64,000 nucleotides of DNA from Isoetes taiwanensis (taxonomy: Eukaryota; Streptophyta; Lycopodiopsida; Isoetales; Isoetaceae), in assembly GCA_021234155.1 (NCBI GenBank), contig JAJEKV010000173.1, positions 756,405-820,404 of the forward strand. Direction: 5' to 3'. The notes under the pieces are model-generated. The model searched no databases, was not told the origin of the DNA, and saw nothing but the letters and a program-made list of their open reading frames with translations. Both the position numbers and the translations under genes were made by a program. This document shows positions 1-12,700 of this stretch, piece after piece; position 1 is the first letter of the stretch; each line of letters opens with the position of its first letter.

Positions 1-3000
1 TGCCCCTCGGCTCTGTGGCTATTGCCTAAAGAATTCCTTCAAGCTCTACCAAGTACATGGTCCCTATGCTTCACCCGCATAACCGAGTGGGCTACCGCTG
101 CACTAAATAGGTAGCATTTTATCCTAATCAGTTATTCTACTCTGTTACGTAGTTTTTCAAGTGTTAAAGTAGCTTCCTATATAGCCGATGGAAATCGGGC
201 GTTAGCTCCTTTGGCCCACTTCCTCTGCGCCATGTGCATCATAACTCAGATATCCTCAGATTCCGTTGTTTCATCTCTTTGTCTTAAGGCTACAAAGGTT
301 TATACTGTTCTATGTCCAAAGATGATCATCTTAGTTTTTGCTAGACTACCTGCCGCACTGGCTTCCTCACAGGATTGTTCTAGAATTTGAGCAATTGCAT
401 CCTTTGTTTGCCATCATACCTGACCATCCACATATAGCACATCTGCATCTTCGCGGTTCCTAGTGTAGTGTACTCGCCCCTTGCCGCTCGCCATGTATCC
501 CTCAGAGGTGCATCTATGTATATACCAAACAGAGTTGGGGAGCAACTGACATCCTCGCTTACACCTAAGGCCGCTGTGACATTCTACCGTCTCTTTCCTT
601 TTCCATCTAGCATACACTTGTGTATAATCTTACATTGATCCTACCATATTTGTCGGCTTGTATGTCCATTTTTAATAAATTTTCTCGGATCAGACAACGT
701 TTTTTCAAATCTACAAAGCAAATGTATTATTTTCCTTCCCGCCTCTTTTGTTGTGCTCTATTAATATCCCAGAGCCGAGATGGTTGTCCGCGGGTTGGCG
801 CCCGTCTCAACCTCCCGCTTGTCCCTCAGGTTTCCTCTCATATTTTCTTTTCCGCTTCATTTCTTTTAGTTTGTTATCCAGTTGCCTTTTCCAAACTATT
901 TTGCTTAAAAATCGAGCCTACCATTATCGCCCCAGTTCCCCGGGTCTTTTATTTCCTTTAGTGAGGTGTATGCATCTGTTGTATGTCCATCTGCCCGGAG
1001 TCCTGTATGTATGATGCCATTGAATATGTCTCAGAACTGCCTACCAATTCCCTCGCCTCGCCAAGACTTCAAATAGCTCATATCTACGCCGCGATAGATC
1101 CGGCTTTATGATTAGCCATCCCGCTTAGTGCTATGCATTACTTCTAGCATGTTGAAGCATGGTTTGTCCGGCCATGCTGCATTGGTATTGCACTCCCAGG
1201 TGCCTCAGTTTTGTATAATTTGTCCGTGTAATCCCCATCCCTGCCCAATGTCATCTTTGTTCATTCTTGCTTCATATTGTCGCTCCCCTACTTTTAGCTT
1301 TTTGAGTCCCCTCCAAAAATCTTCGGCTGTTTTTTTTCAACAATTTTCCTATATACCATTGGTGCCGTGAGGAGGTTATTGTATCTTTTTCTTCTTCTTT
1401 TAGCACCCTATGGCGCGCCGCTTTTCTTCCCTCGTATAAGCCCTTTCCCCTGTGTCTTTGTTTTCCTTCGTGGTTTCTACATCGCTTACTCATACCATGC
1501 CTAAGCCTCAATGCCCCTGCTTTCCCATGATCCTTCTTTTCCCAAACACTTCTGTTGCTACCCTACTGGCGATGTCATTGAGGGTGTTTCCATTATCACT
1601 GCATTGTGTTCTCCCCAATCCCATGTTCCCATTTCCCATCATTTGGATGAAGTTGCTTCGCGATTTCTCCGGAATGAAATCTCACCCCCTCGCCTTTTCT
1701 TATCATCCTTTCTTTCTCAGGTTATCTTTTTGCGGCTTCCTATCCGCCTCATTGTTAATTTAATCGGCTCATGACTTTCCTTTTCTCAATGCCACTTGTA
1801 GCATCAATCCTTCTATCTTTTCCGGCCAGCTCGCTCGCTCGTAATTATGTAATCCACTATGTCATGTGTTTTGGCTCGTGAAACCTCCCCGGATCCCTCC
1901 ATTTTTTCACGCCATTAGCTATGATCATCCCTCGCGGCCGCAAGTGCACTTCCATAAAATAATACTCACCTCTAGCATTGACCTCCGCTTTATCTTCTCA
2001 GATCCCTTCCGCCATTCCTATGCCCTCTTGCCGTGTATACTCATCTCACCATCCTCCCGCCCATATGTGTGTGTTGCGGCCTGTTCCCGTATGGTTCCGC
2101 ATTTAGATCTCCTCCTACTATAACTACAAGTCCTTCTTCCATTTCGTTATATATTTTCTCCCGCATCCAAAGCAATTCTAGCTTATCACCGCTTAATGTA
2201 GTATGTAATTATCGTAATTCATCTCTTTTGTTTGTTTTTCAATTGATATTCAAAGACCATATATATCTTTTATTGATATCTCAATGTAAATATACATGCA
2301 TTACTAGTTACATTATTCTTATATAAATGCTGTGACACTGACTCCCTCCCATTTTGGAAATCCTCAAGGCTCTTTTCCAAAGCATGTGAATAATCGTATC
2401 CTTCCTCCTCTCTCAAGTGCCTTTAACGAGTGCTCCTCTGCCTCCGCTGTATATATTATGTCAGCAGCCTGCGGCACCTTTCTAGTCTTCTTTCTCCATC
2501 GTCCCATGGGTAACGGTGATAGCCCAGCATCAATGTCGTAATATTTTTCCCCGAGGTTGCTCCTTCCTGGGTTCCATGTTTTCTCTCGTGCCATTGACTG
2601 CTCTCCTTGGTCTTCTCCTTCCTCGTTTTCATTGTCTAAGCCACCAACCCTCAGCTTGTGTTGCTCGCCTTCGCTTCCCCCGCCTCCTATTGCCTGCTCG
2701 TTCCTTCAGATCACTCGCCATTTCCCAAATAGCCTCATATATTCTCCAAACTGTATAGACTTCTGGGGTGTGTATAGTTTTCCTTTTCTCGCTTCTTTAA
2801 TTTTGCTATCCCTCAAGAACTCAAATTGCCTTACCGTTTTATGAGCTTCACTTGCTCTCTTACCTCTTTGTATGTAGACCTTGCCATTCTTGACCCCTCA
2901 CAGATCCCCTCGCTGTTCAAATTCCCCGCTTTGGCCAATCTCCCCTCGTGTAACCCCCGCCTCTCGTGATCAACAAGTGGCATGACCCATGTACTTTGAT

Positions 3001-5693
3001 TCCATTTCAACTGATCCCATCCAAGCAGGATCCTTTCCTTTGGCTGCTAAGTGTCTCAATGTCAAGTTTATGTGTCTTCATCTCCCTCCATTGGCCCGAC
3101 GGAGGCTTTTGACTTCGGACGAGATGACGCCTCAGGTTCCTTCTTCTTGAACACCGCCTCCTATCACTTCCGCAGAATCCCTGACATATACTGCTAGGCC
3201 TCTCACATCCCAATTAGCCTAACATCATGCTTAATTTTATTTTGCTCCTCAGATTCCATTAAATGCGGCGTATCCATCAAATGACTCCTATGCATCCAAA
3301 TTTCAACATTTGATTTCTCTCTTAATTCAACCAACATTTGTGTAAGATCTTTTTGCTTTCTTCTTCGATTCGGCCCATCTCAAGGCTGCATTTCCTCGTT
3401 CAACTTCTCCATCCCTCCTACTCTCACGCCCATGCTAGTGATGGCTACTTTGTTGCTGCTGCATGTTTCCCAAATGAGCGAGGGCATCCAAAGTTCTGGA
3501 TCTTTTGATTTAGCCGCTATCCATTCCGCGCTTCGCAGTTCCAAGGTCCCGTTGTCCATCAGCCTTGCCGCCCTCGGATCTCCTCTCGTTGGTCGGCCAA
3601 GGAGGTTGCTGATACTATTTCCGGCCATAGCGCCATTTGCGTGAGAGCCGTGGTAGCGGAAGAACTCGCGGGTGGCTCTAGGCAAAGGCGCCGTAAGTAG
3701 ACTCTCACTTGTAGGGATAGCCGCTGCCTCCCTAAGACTATATATTTCCTCGCTTCTAAAATGGCATTTTTATTCATAAATTACTGCCTAATTTGAAATT
3801 CAAAATTCAAAAGGCCATAATTAATTCGCCTTTTTATTGTTGTTCAGCCCTTCGCCTGCCCAAGGTTGATCCTTTTGGGTCTTTCAGAGGCCAGATTAGT
3901 CGGTGATGCCCGACCGTATTGATTACGCTGGTATTTCATCCGCTTTTGAACTTCAGACAATGTGTTTCGCATCTTTGTAGTTCCGTATTTCGTATTTCTC
4001 GCATGTGCCCGCGGGCCGGAATCATGGAACCATAGGGGCAAAGTGTGCGCCCTCGGCCTATGGCGGCGAGGGGTAAAACTCGCCCGTAATTTCCCAATCC
4101 ATGATGCGCTCGCATTTCTCTATCCATACCTCGCTAGAAGTCATGTGTTGCTCCATGAGCATATTATGGAGTGGAGTTTTAGTGGTCCCGTTACTGGGCC
4201 AGGGTCTGAAATTTATCTCGGTGTATCATGGAGGCTTGGCCTCACCGGGGCTCCGTAATCTCTGCCTCGCCCACCTTTTACTTAGTGCTGACAGTAAATT
4301 CCAGAGGATGAGGTATTCTTCATATACCCCGGCCAATAAGCCAGGCGTCGCTTCCTGTGTGCAGTGTTTAGCTTTTGGTGGTCCGGGCACGCTTGGGGGT
4401 CTAGCCTCGCTATCCCGTGTACGGGCGTGGAGGCATAGCCTGGCTCCAGATTTTGCCTCATCTCATTTTTACTCAGATTTCTTTCGTTTTCCGTGTATTT
4501 TCAACGGTCCCGCCAGACTGCACTCTTTTTTTAAGAAGCTTGTTATGCTTCATATTGTCCTTGTCCCTGCCTAAATTGCCACTTATCTCTATTACTTCTA
4601 ATTGCCGCCTCGCCTTGTGTTTTCCTGTTTTTGACGGTTCGCCATCCTTTTCGCTTTTGAGCTTCCATATCTTCACCATATGGCTTCATTTTCTAACTTT
4701 TGCATTCTTCTTTTCTCGCTCGCTTTTATTGCCCAATGTACCCCTCCAGATCACCTCGGAGATGCTTTCCTACCTTGTTTATATATCCGGCTAGGTATTT
4801 TGTCAGCATTATACTCCTCATCACTTCCTTCGACATTTTATTATGTTAGAACCACGATTTCCATAATGTCCGTGACTTCTATATATATATTCGTAGCATT
4901 GTTCCTCGGCATAATACTATGGATCGAATCAATTCATCACTAAGGCAATTTTAAGAATACACGACGGCTTATTTTCTACTCAGCTAATGATAGTACTAGA
5001 TTTTCTTCATTCCAAAATTTCAATGTAGATAATACATATGTGTGTTCATACATCGCTGATAGTATTTTCAAGCATTCGCCTATGCTTAACACGTAGCCCT
5101 TCCCCTTCGCTTTTACATAGTTCTCTTTTCTCCTAATCAGTCGAGGGATGCTATATACCTATCATTCTCGCTGGGTCGAGATTGCACTACAAAGAAGAGC
5201 TACGTATTAACCGATTTAAAACAAGAAATGATCATATAACTATTTTTAAAGAACAAAAGTGTTAAACAAAAGATGTTAGATCACCGAGTTTATCCCCCAC
5301 GGCATCTTCCATCTTCCTTTCTTCTCCTCAGCCTCCTTGTCGCGATCATTCCTTTGTTCTTTTACTTTTTCTTTTCGGGCTGATGTCTCCCCATCTTGGT
5401 CACCTTTTTCCAGGTTCCCGTACGTATCGCCATGAAAATTCACAGGTTTTTTCAAGACAAAAGATGCATATCTTACCATAGTCGGGCAGAATCATAAGGT
5501 CAAGGTTGGTACTCTTCTTTTTGCATGGCTCCATACATCTGCGCCTATTGAAGACCAGATACCCGACGGGGATCCTCGCTCTTCGGATCAGATTACGGTT
5601 CAAGCACTTTAACATCCGTTGAAGGCTATACCTCAATCCTTCATCCTTGTGCATGGTGAGCCCGGTCACAAGCAGCAGCAAGGAACTACCACG

Positions 5694-5993
5694 CTAATGC
5701 ACGACCAAACCTTTATCAAGGTGACTGGCACTGGCTCCAGATGCACCACTTGATTCAAGTCTTCCAGTCCGATTGTATGGCACAGCGGAGATTCCCGTGT
5801 ACTCCCTCGATTCGCCTATCCTATCCCCATCTTCTCTCCCCGACAATCCTTTTCCCCTTGTCCATGAAGAATTCGGCTTGATCGTGTTGCTGGTTCGGCG
5901 CCTTACCGAATCGAAGAGCTTAACTCTGAGAAATCGGGAATTCAATGGCAACGCTGACTGGGACGCTTCTGATAGCTTGGGAACGGACTTCAC
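5694..5993 (-). other. Open frame of 99 codons, unidentified
   Basis: A clean minus-strand frame of 99 codons sits in the one patch of the left block that is not pyrimidine-biased. Its translation is rich in Ser, Arg and Gly and shows no signal peptide, membrane segment or domain I can name. A second minus-strand frame lies just left of it (5,400-5,681). The composition differs from the flanks, so an inserted piece, possibly organellar DNA, is conceivable. I have no alignment to support that and do not claim a gene. Confidence 0.2.
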
Positions 5994-6189
5994 TACTCAC
6001 CCTCTTCTTAATATACTACTTAGGGTTACTAAATCTTTCCATATTCCCGCCCTTTATTACTACTGCCTATCTTTATTATTAGTCTTGTTCCTATCTTTGT
6101 CTTCCCATGTTTCGCATGTGTGTGTCACATCCGGTCTCCTCCACTGCTAGTGTCGACTCTCCTCGCATTTTATGTCCCTCGTAGTTATA

Positions 6190-6233
6190 GTAATAATTAT
6201 TATTAATTATTATTATTAATTATTATTATTACT
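6190..6233. repeat. ATT/TAA microsatellite
   Basis: Imperfect run of TAT/TTA trinucleotides marking the right edge of the pyrimidine-rich block. Confidence 0.8.
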
Positions 6234-6250
6234 ACCTAGTACCTTATTAC

Positions 6251-9200
6251 CTACCCTATAGAGTTGGTTACCATAATACTACTACTACTCGGGCCCTATT
6301 AATATCTAGTTTCCTGCGTTGTGATTCATGACATTATATATTCTCGTGTTCACTGCATTTCTATCACTTCGTATGTGTCCCTTTTGTCCCATCGCTTCGT
6401 ACCTTTTTGTCACCCCATATAGAACTATTGTTAATTACAACCTATAACATTTAATTCAAATTGAGTTAAAGGGTCATGGAATTCTAATTCAAGCAAAATA
6501 TCAAATGCGGGTTATTTTACTAGCTAGATGGGTGTACAGCTAGATATATGTCACCCTCATCTCCCCAAAGATGTTAATAAATACTTTAATTTTAGTTCAA
6601 TTTAAATGAACGTGATAATGATCCTTTAACGGCCCCTAATGAAATTTTGAAGCCACCGACGGCCAAGTTTCTAAATTCAAATTTTCGACCATATTTCTCT
6701 CAGGTCCTATGTGATTTCGACGTTCGCTTAGATCATATCAGAATCCTTAGAGTCATTAAACTCTTGGATTCAATCCGCTAATATATCAGCATTGATAAGT
6801 GTTGATAAGCATCTCCAAGGATATTTATCCCCCTCGCTGTTCTAGAAGACCCCTTTCTTTGCTTTTCTCCAACTCTCTAACACGGCATCATTTATGCATC
6901 TACTCATGTACATGCCTATGATTGAACGTAATACTTGTATGGTGTACACTACTCCCATTGCCTACCAGGGTTAAGACATCACTTCATCGCCTACAAGCCC
7001 CTAGCTTTTGCAGTACGAAGTTTACTTCCAACCTATATCCCTGATATAATGAAGGGAAAACTAATGATGAGAAGAGGTATATGAGCATATAAAATTTCTA
7101 TAAGCTACACTTGATTAGAAATGGTTGTTGGTTGGTACCATCCACATTCTGATTTGGATGTTGCCCTTGAATTTTATATTCATGTTCACTAGGTAGATCT
7201 AAAGACTTCATTCAATCAATCATTTTCTAGAGTTTACAAGCATTCATCAAAGTGCAATTTCATCTGTACATCCCACCATGTAATCAAGAGAGAAATGTAG
7301 TTGATGCTTTTCACTATTCCCAGAGCCATGATCATGGGTATGGAATGCACAAACAAGCTCAACCCTAGGCACTTTAAATAAGCCTTCTATTCAAGAATCA
7401 TAAGTTTTCCATCAATATCACCATTTGCTTCCTCTATTTATAGAAAATGAGAGGAGATAAAAGCATCATTTACTACCAAACTTGATGTCAAAGTGGTTCT
7501 AATGCTCCAACACTATAAACTTAGTTATTTTTCATCATGAGACATAATAAGCTAGAAAAAAAGCTAACGAATGTAATTTTATAATCACCATTTGCATAGA
7601 TCATCTTCTAGAGATTCAAGCATTGATTCAAAGAATAGCTGCAAGAATGTAAATCTCTAAGGTTAATGATGTGGTTGAATGATTTAAGAGACCAGATAAA
7701 AAATCATTTACAAAAAAATTGTGTCAAACTTGAAGCCTTCAAAATATGTTAAGAGTAGGTCCTATGCTCCAACACTATAACCTAGGTACTTTTATGCAGA
7801 GAAACATTCACAAAAAAATGATTGAGAGACAAGATAAAAATAATCATTTATAGAAAACAGTCTTCATGCCTTCAAATATATCAGAGTAGGTTTTATGTTC
7901 CAACATTATAAACTAGGTATTTTTGTGCAAGAAAACCAATTTACAAGAACATGATTGATTGACCAGATAGGACAGTTTGCCACATAGTTTGACACATCAG
8001 CATGAACTAAAGATGGATCCAAACAAACATCCATTGTTGAATTTAATCAAAACCTATGTTGATTAAATTTTTTTTTTTTCCAAGTACATTAGATGATTAC
8101 ACATGGATGTCAAAAGATGGCTATGCAATGTATCACATGTGAATGCCAATGTTTAACTTAGATATAGAATTACATGCTACAAAAACAATGAATTACGCGC
8201 AATACCAGCTTTGTTATGGTTCTTTATATCATTGAGTGCACAATACACTTTTATTAACAATAAGTATTTTCCTAACAAATTGTGCCTCATTTAGAGTTCG
8301 TTTTCAGGCCAAAGGTATTTATGCTTTACAATTTGTCCAAACTTTAGGGTTCCTTTTGAAGGCAATGACAATGGTCTAAAGCATGGATTATTGGGAAAAC
8401 ATATCATTATCACCTACTATAGATTTAGTTTATGCCCGATAACACCCAGCACCCATTATTAGTATATTTTAAATTTGATTAAACCAATCGGGTTACCTAA
8501 AAACCCTTTTAATACAACATCATCTTCTTAGTTATTATATTGAATTTTCCGATGGCCAAAAACTCTTTGGATTTCAGTCCGATTTCCTATGGTTTTGGGG
8601 ATTTGTGAAAACTCCGATTCTCAAAAATACATTAAAACATTATTTGCTACAAGAAATTGATTGTGGCATCCAAGGTCGCCCAAAACATTTCTTTTATATA
8701 CTATCTACTATCTATTGTTCGGTCATGTGAGCTCCAATGCGAAGCAATCCTTTCTCGAAAGTGCACGAGAACTTTGTGAACCTAACAATGCTTAGTGTCC
8801 AGCCCCACAAAGTTACTAAATTGTTCGTTATAAATCCACCAAATATATAATCATGGCATGTAATTTATTTGGGTTCTATAGACAATTTGGTCTCGTGGAC
8901 ACTAAAACCCCATCTACCTACCTACCTACCTACCTACCTATCTATCTATCTATCCCAGACTCAAACTTTTCTTTCAACGCCAGATAGGGAGTACATTCTC
9001 GGAATTTTTTTATCTTGACATGAACATATCGAAAATGGTAGAATAAAATTAGTTGATGGTGGTCCAAAACATCCTCTTCGACCTTTTGTAACTGTTTTTA
9101 GCATGATATTTACCACCTCTTATTTACCTTAGATCCTTATTTCAATACTCGAAAGCACTCCTTCAAATGAGAAGATGCGACAAGTAAGATCAAAAGCCTA

Positions 9201-9792
9201 TACATCAAATATAAAAGATAGCCAGGAAAAGCATTCAAGCCAGTAATAATCAATGCTATGCAATGTTTTATAGAGAAATGGACGAGTTTCATATGAAATG
9301 AATAGAATTACTTAAGTGGGCAATTACGCAAGTGGGCTGAATTAAATGGATATCAAATAATTCAGGATTCTTAATGCTTACTTGACAAAGCAATTTTCCA
9401 AACAATAATTTCCAACTATTTGGAAGAATCCAAAACTCCACACTAAACAAGATTGAGAAAGACACCACCTCCTTGTGCTACACATATATACTTTACTACA
9501 AGGGTCTCGTGATTTGTCCCAAACTTGCATTCTCTTCATACACAGAGTCACATGAGAGCATCTCTAAGGCAACATAACGACAATTATGGAGAATAAAACT
9601 AGAAACCAAGCTGAGAATGGAGGGCAGACCTTGCATGGATTCTCTTATATAAGCTACAGCAGAGATCTAATATGACGTATACATCATTATTTTCTAGCTC
9701 TAAGTGAAAGGAGAAGACATATTTCTATTCTCCGCTTATTAAAAAGTAATATAACTTGAACATTATGATTAAAGTCAAACAAAGGTTATTAG
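6251..9792. other. AT-rich intergenic DNA, no gene seen
   Basis: About 3.5 kb of AT-rich sequence with no open frame above 60 codons, no recognisable domain and no terminal repeats. It holds one tetranucleotide microsatellite, listed separately. Confidence 0.6.
8914..8954. repeat. CTAC/CTAT tetranucleotide microsatellite
   Basis: About ten tandem tetranucleotides, first CTAC and then CTAT. Confidence 0.9.
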
Positions 9793-12700
9793 TGCCACGA
9801 TTCTATTGCTTGCAATAGCAATAGAATCGACATTCCTTGGATGGGGGACGCCCTATCTTGCTCTCCCATTTATATCATCCTTCCTCATTTCCAAACATCT
9901 ACAAGTTCTCTTTGAGCTCCTTTCTATTCTCGCTCATTTTTTACTCCACAAGTTTATCCTAGCAGTTTGGTTTCAATCATCTACTATTTGAATGTCCTTT
10001 CTTCTTTACAGATTTTTTGCCTTTTTGCCGACTCTTATTCACCATCTGGATCTTGATAGAATGCTTATTTGGATAGGCCTGATACTATCAACACGATTTT
10101 CCACATGCAGCCCAAGTTTTGTATTTTGAAACTATGATTGGTGCGGCCGTGTTTTATTGTTGAATCGATGCTTGTGGTCTCTATTCATGTTTTCATGAAT
10201 TATTAGGTATTTTTTTCCGTCCAGGTTGCTTGCAAGTAGTGATAGTCACGGAGACTTGTTCTTTTCATTTCGCTTGTGGTGCGTAAATAACATTAGATTA
10301 ATTTTTGTTTTCTCGTGTGTCAAGTGTTTGAATAGACGGTGATATTATTAAGGCCTTCTATCTTTGCTTGCACCTTTTTGCTGGTTTATGTTGTTGATTC
10401 CGTGGTGGATTACCAGTACGCACCTTGTCGCTTACGGTGGGGGCTCCAAAGAGCAATCGGTTTTACTCAATGCAATTTTTGGCTTGAATAGGTGCCACGG
10501 TGCTATGGCTGCTTCAATTTCTATAACTTAATGGCTCGCTTTCCTACAGAGAAGGGTTTTAAGTCATCTGACGCTTTGCTTACTCCTGGGTTTTTTTCTA
10601 TATAGCCGGCTTCCCGATGGGGGTCTTGGCTCCGTCGTCCCGTAGATAAGTATTGTGATATGGTAAGTATTGGGAGAGTTTGATCCTGCATGTATGGGCG
10701 CTATGGTCTATAATACTGAGGATACAATGAGGTCTCTGCTTGGCTACACAAGAACCAAATCGGCCTGGATGGTGCCGCTGGCTTTTGTGGTTTGCTGCAT
10801 ATGGAACTCGTCCACAATTTTCTTCTTCTATTTGTTACCTATATTGATTGATTGATTGCATATGAACAGTGGATTTGATCATCCCCTTTGTGGTTATCCC
10901 GATGGCAGGGGCAATGTGTTTGATCCTGCTGTGTTTAGCTTTCAGCACAAGGCCCCAGGCGTGGCTATGGTGTCTCCTTGATCTATGTCATCGGCCGGTT
11001 TTCTCATCACTTGAATCGGCAGCAAGGTCCCACTGTGTGGTCCCAATGCCGCCAGCCAACATCGAGTCTAGACAATCTTTATAAAAGTTTATCACCTTCA
11101 ACTTCGATCGGGCTTAATTCTCCCGATAAGTGGTTGTAAACCGAGTGTTGCTTCTGTTTTTTCTCTTGGCTTTGCCTTTTTTCGATTCTTTCTTATTAGC
11201 TGCATTGCTTGGCTCTCCAATTGTGTCATTCTGTTTGTCTATTGCTTGCTTACTGGCTGTTGCATAGGATCTTTCTATTAGTTCATATTTTGGTAGATCT
11301 TATGAAACCAAAAGTGTGCCTGGCCAGCTCGCTTTGGTCACCTTAAGATAGACCGGGCTCATTCAGACAATTGGTTTGATCAGGGTTTTTCATCTTGACA
11401 TCTTGTCCACTGGCCTCGCCTCGCTCCTCAGCGCATATGGCGTACTCCACGGGGCGACCATCCAAAGGTGCATCCGACATCCTCCAGGAGCAGTGCTCGC
11501 GCCTCTCGCTTGCTCGGTCCGATGGCCGCCCATGCATCATTGGTGAGCCCCAGTATTCGAGTGCTCACATTCCTGTTCCACACTTTTATCCATTAGCGGT
11601 TAGGCCTATCTTAAACTTTGTTTATGGTTGTTGTTCGTATATATATAAATACTTGGGATGTGTTCAGCACTTATGTTGGTTGGGTATGTTAGCCAATTTT
11701 GGTTATGGTCAGGAGGGGGCCTCGACGTATGGATTTTTCAAGTTCTAGTTTCAGCCCTTTCAATTAGTTTGATGGGTGGCGTGTACGTTGGTAAGAAAAT
11801 TTGTGCTTCATCCCTGTAGTAAGAGGCCATTGCTCCTATCTGTCGATATTTCATCATTGGCAATTAGGCATGACTCATAAGTCAGATTATGGGAGGTATG
11901 TTTACCTTATGGGTTTATGGGCTTTTTTTTCACTCTTGCATTTTCTTTGTCACTTTTTGTACGAGTGGTTTGCATGGTTTGGGATACATGCCGGATTTTC
12001 TGATATGGACGCATATGTGGCTCTAGCATTGGTTGTGGAGTTTTTACGAGCTTCTTGCATATGGTTGCTATTGTTTTGAATTCATGGTTTTTAAGAGCTT
12101 TGATCGTTTACCTAATCCTTGATATGATTCCTACATTGTATTGATCAATTTATTTGCTATATTATATACATATTATGGATATTATCTAAGTTGTACTGTT
12201 TGCCGTTCTTGGTTGCTGTTGTTTGCATCATTCTCCCTTGGTTTCAACCTTCCCTTCAGGGTGGGGTTCTTAAGTGGCAGTCGAGCCTTGTTACTGTTGT
12301 TTCATGATTCACCTTTGGCTCTGATTGTCTTCTTTCGGTTTATTAGCCTAACTTTTTGGGTTCCGGGCTTTGCAAACACTGTTACGCTTGCATTCTTTCC
12401 AATTTCCTTTTGTCTCGTACAAACATTTAAGTCCTATACATTTCTCCAAATGGCTTCTTGGTTCATGGGATCCTTTTTTCATTAGCCGGTCATGTTCGTT
12501 TGATGGTTCCATGTGCTCCATTTGATGGATATATGGCTTTAGTGTTTCTATATCATAGGATTCTTTACCATTAATCGATCGTATTGGATAGTTCCATATG
12601 GCCCCCTTGATAGTTCATGGAATCTCATGGGGTCTATAGGTTTGGTTTCTCATCATTATTTTTATGCATGGGTGCACTGTTGGATCTAATTTTGTAAGGG

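Larger units (their letters stand above)
1..6250. other. Pyrimidine-rich non-coding block A
   Basis: The plus strand is dominated by C and T over about 6 kb, most strongly from about 620 to 6,170, and open frames are short and of low complexity in all six frames. I recognise no protein domain, tRNA or LTR. It is probably decayed repeat DNA, similar in style to the block at 9,793-16,846, though I found no shared termini. The left end lies outside the window. A more balanced patch at about 5,280-5,995 is listed separately. Confidence 0.45.

Noticed and set aside
10674-10690. AGAGTTTGATCCTG, identical to the start of the universal bacterial/plastid 16S rRNA primer site
   Set aside because: The match stops after 14 bases, the following sequence is not 16S rRNA, and a similar TTTGATCCTGC recurs at about 10,920 in unrelated context. 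Chance match.
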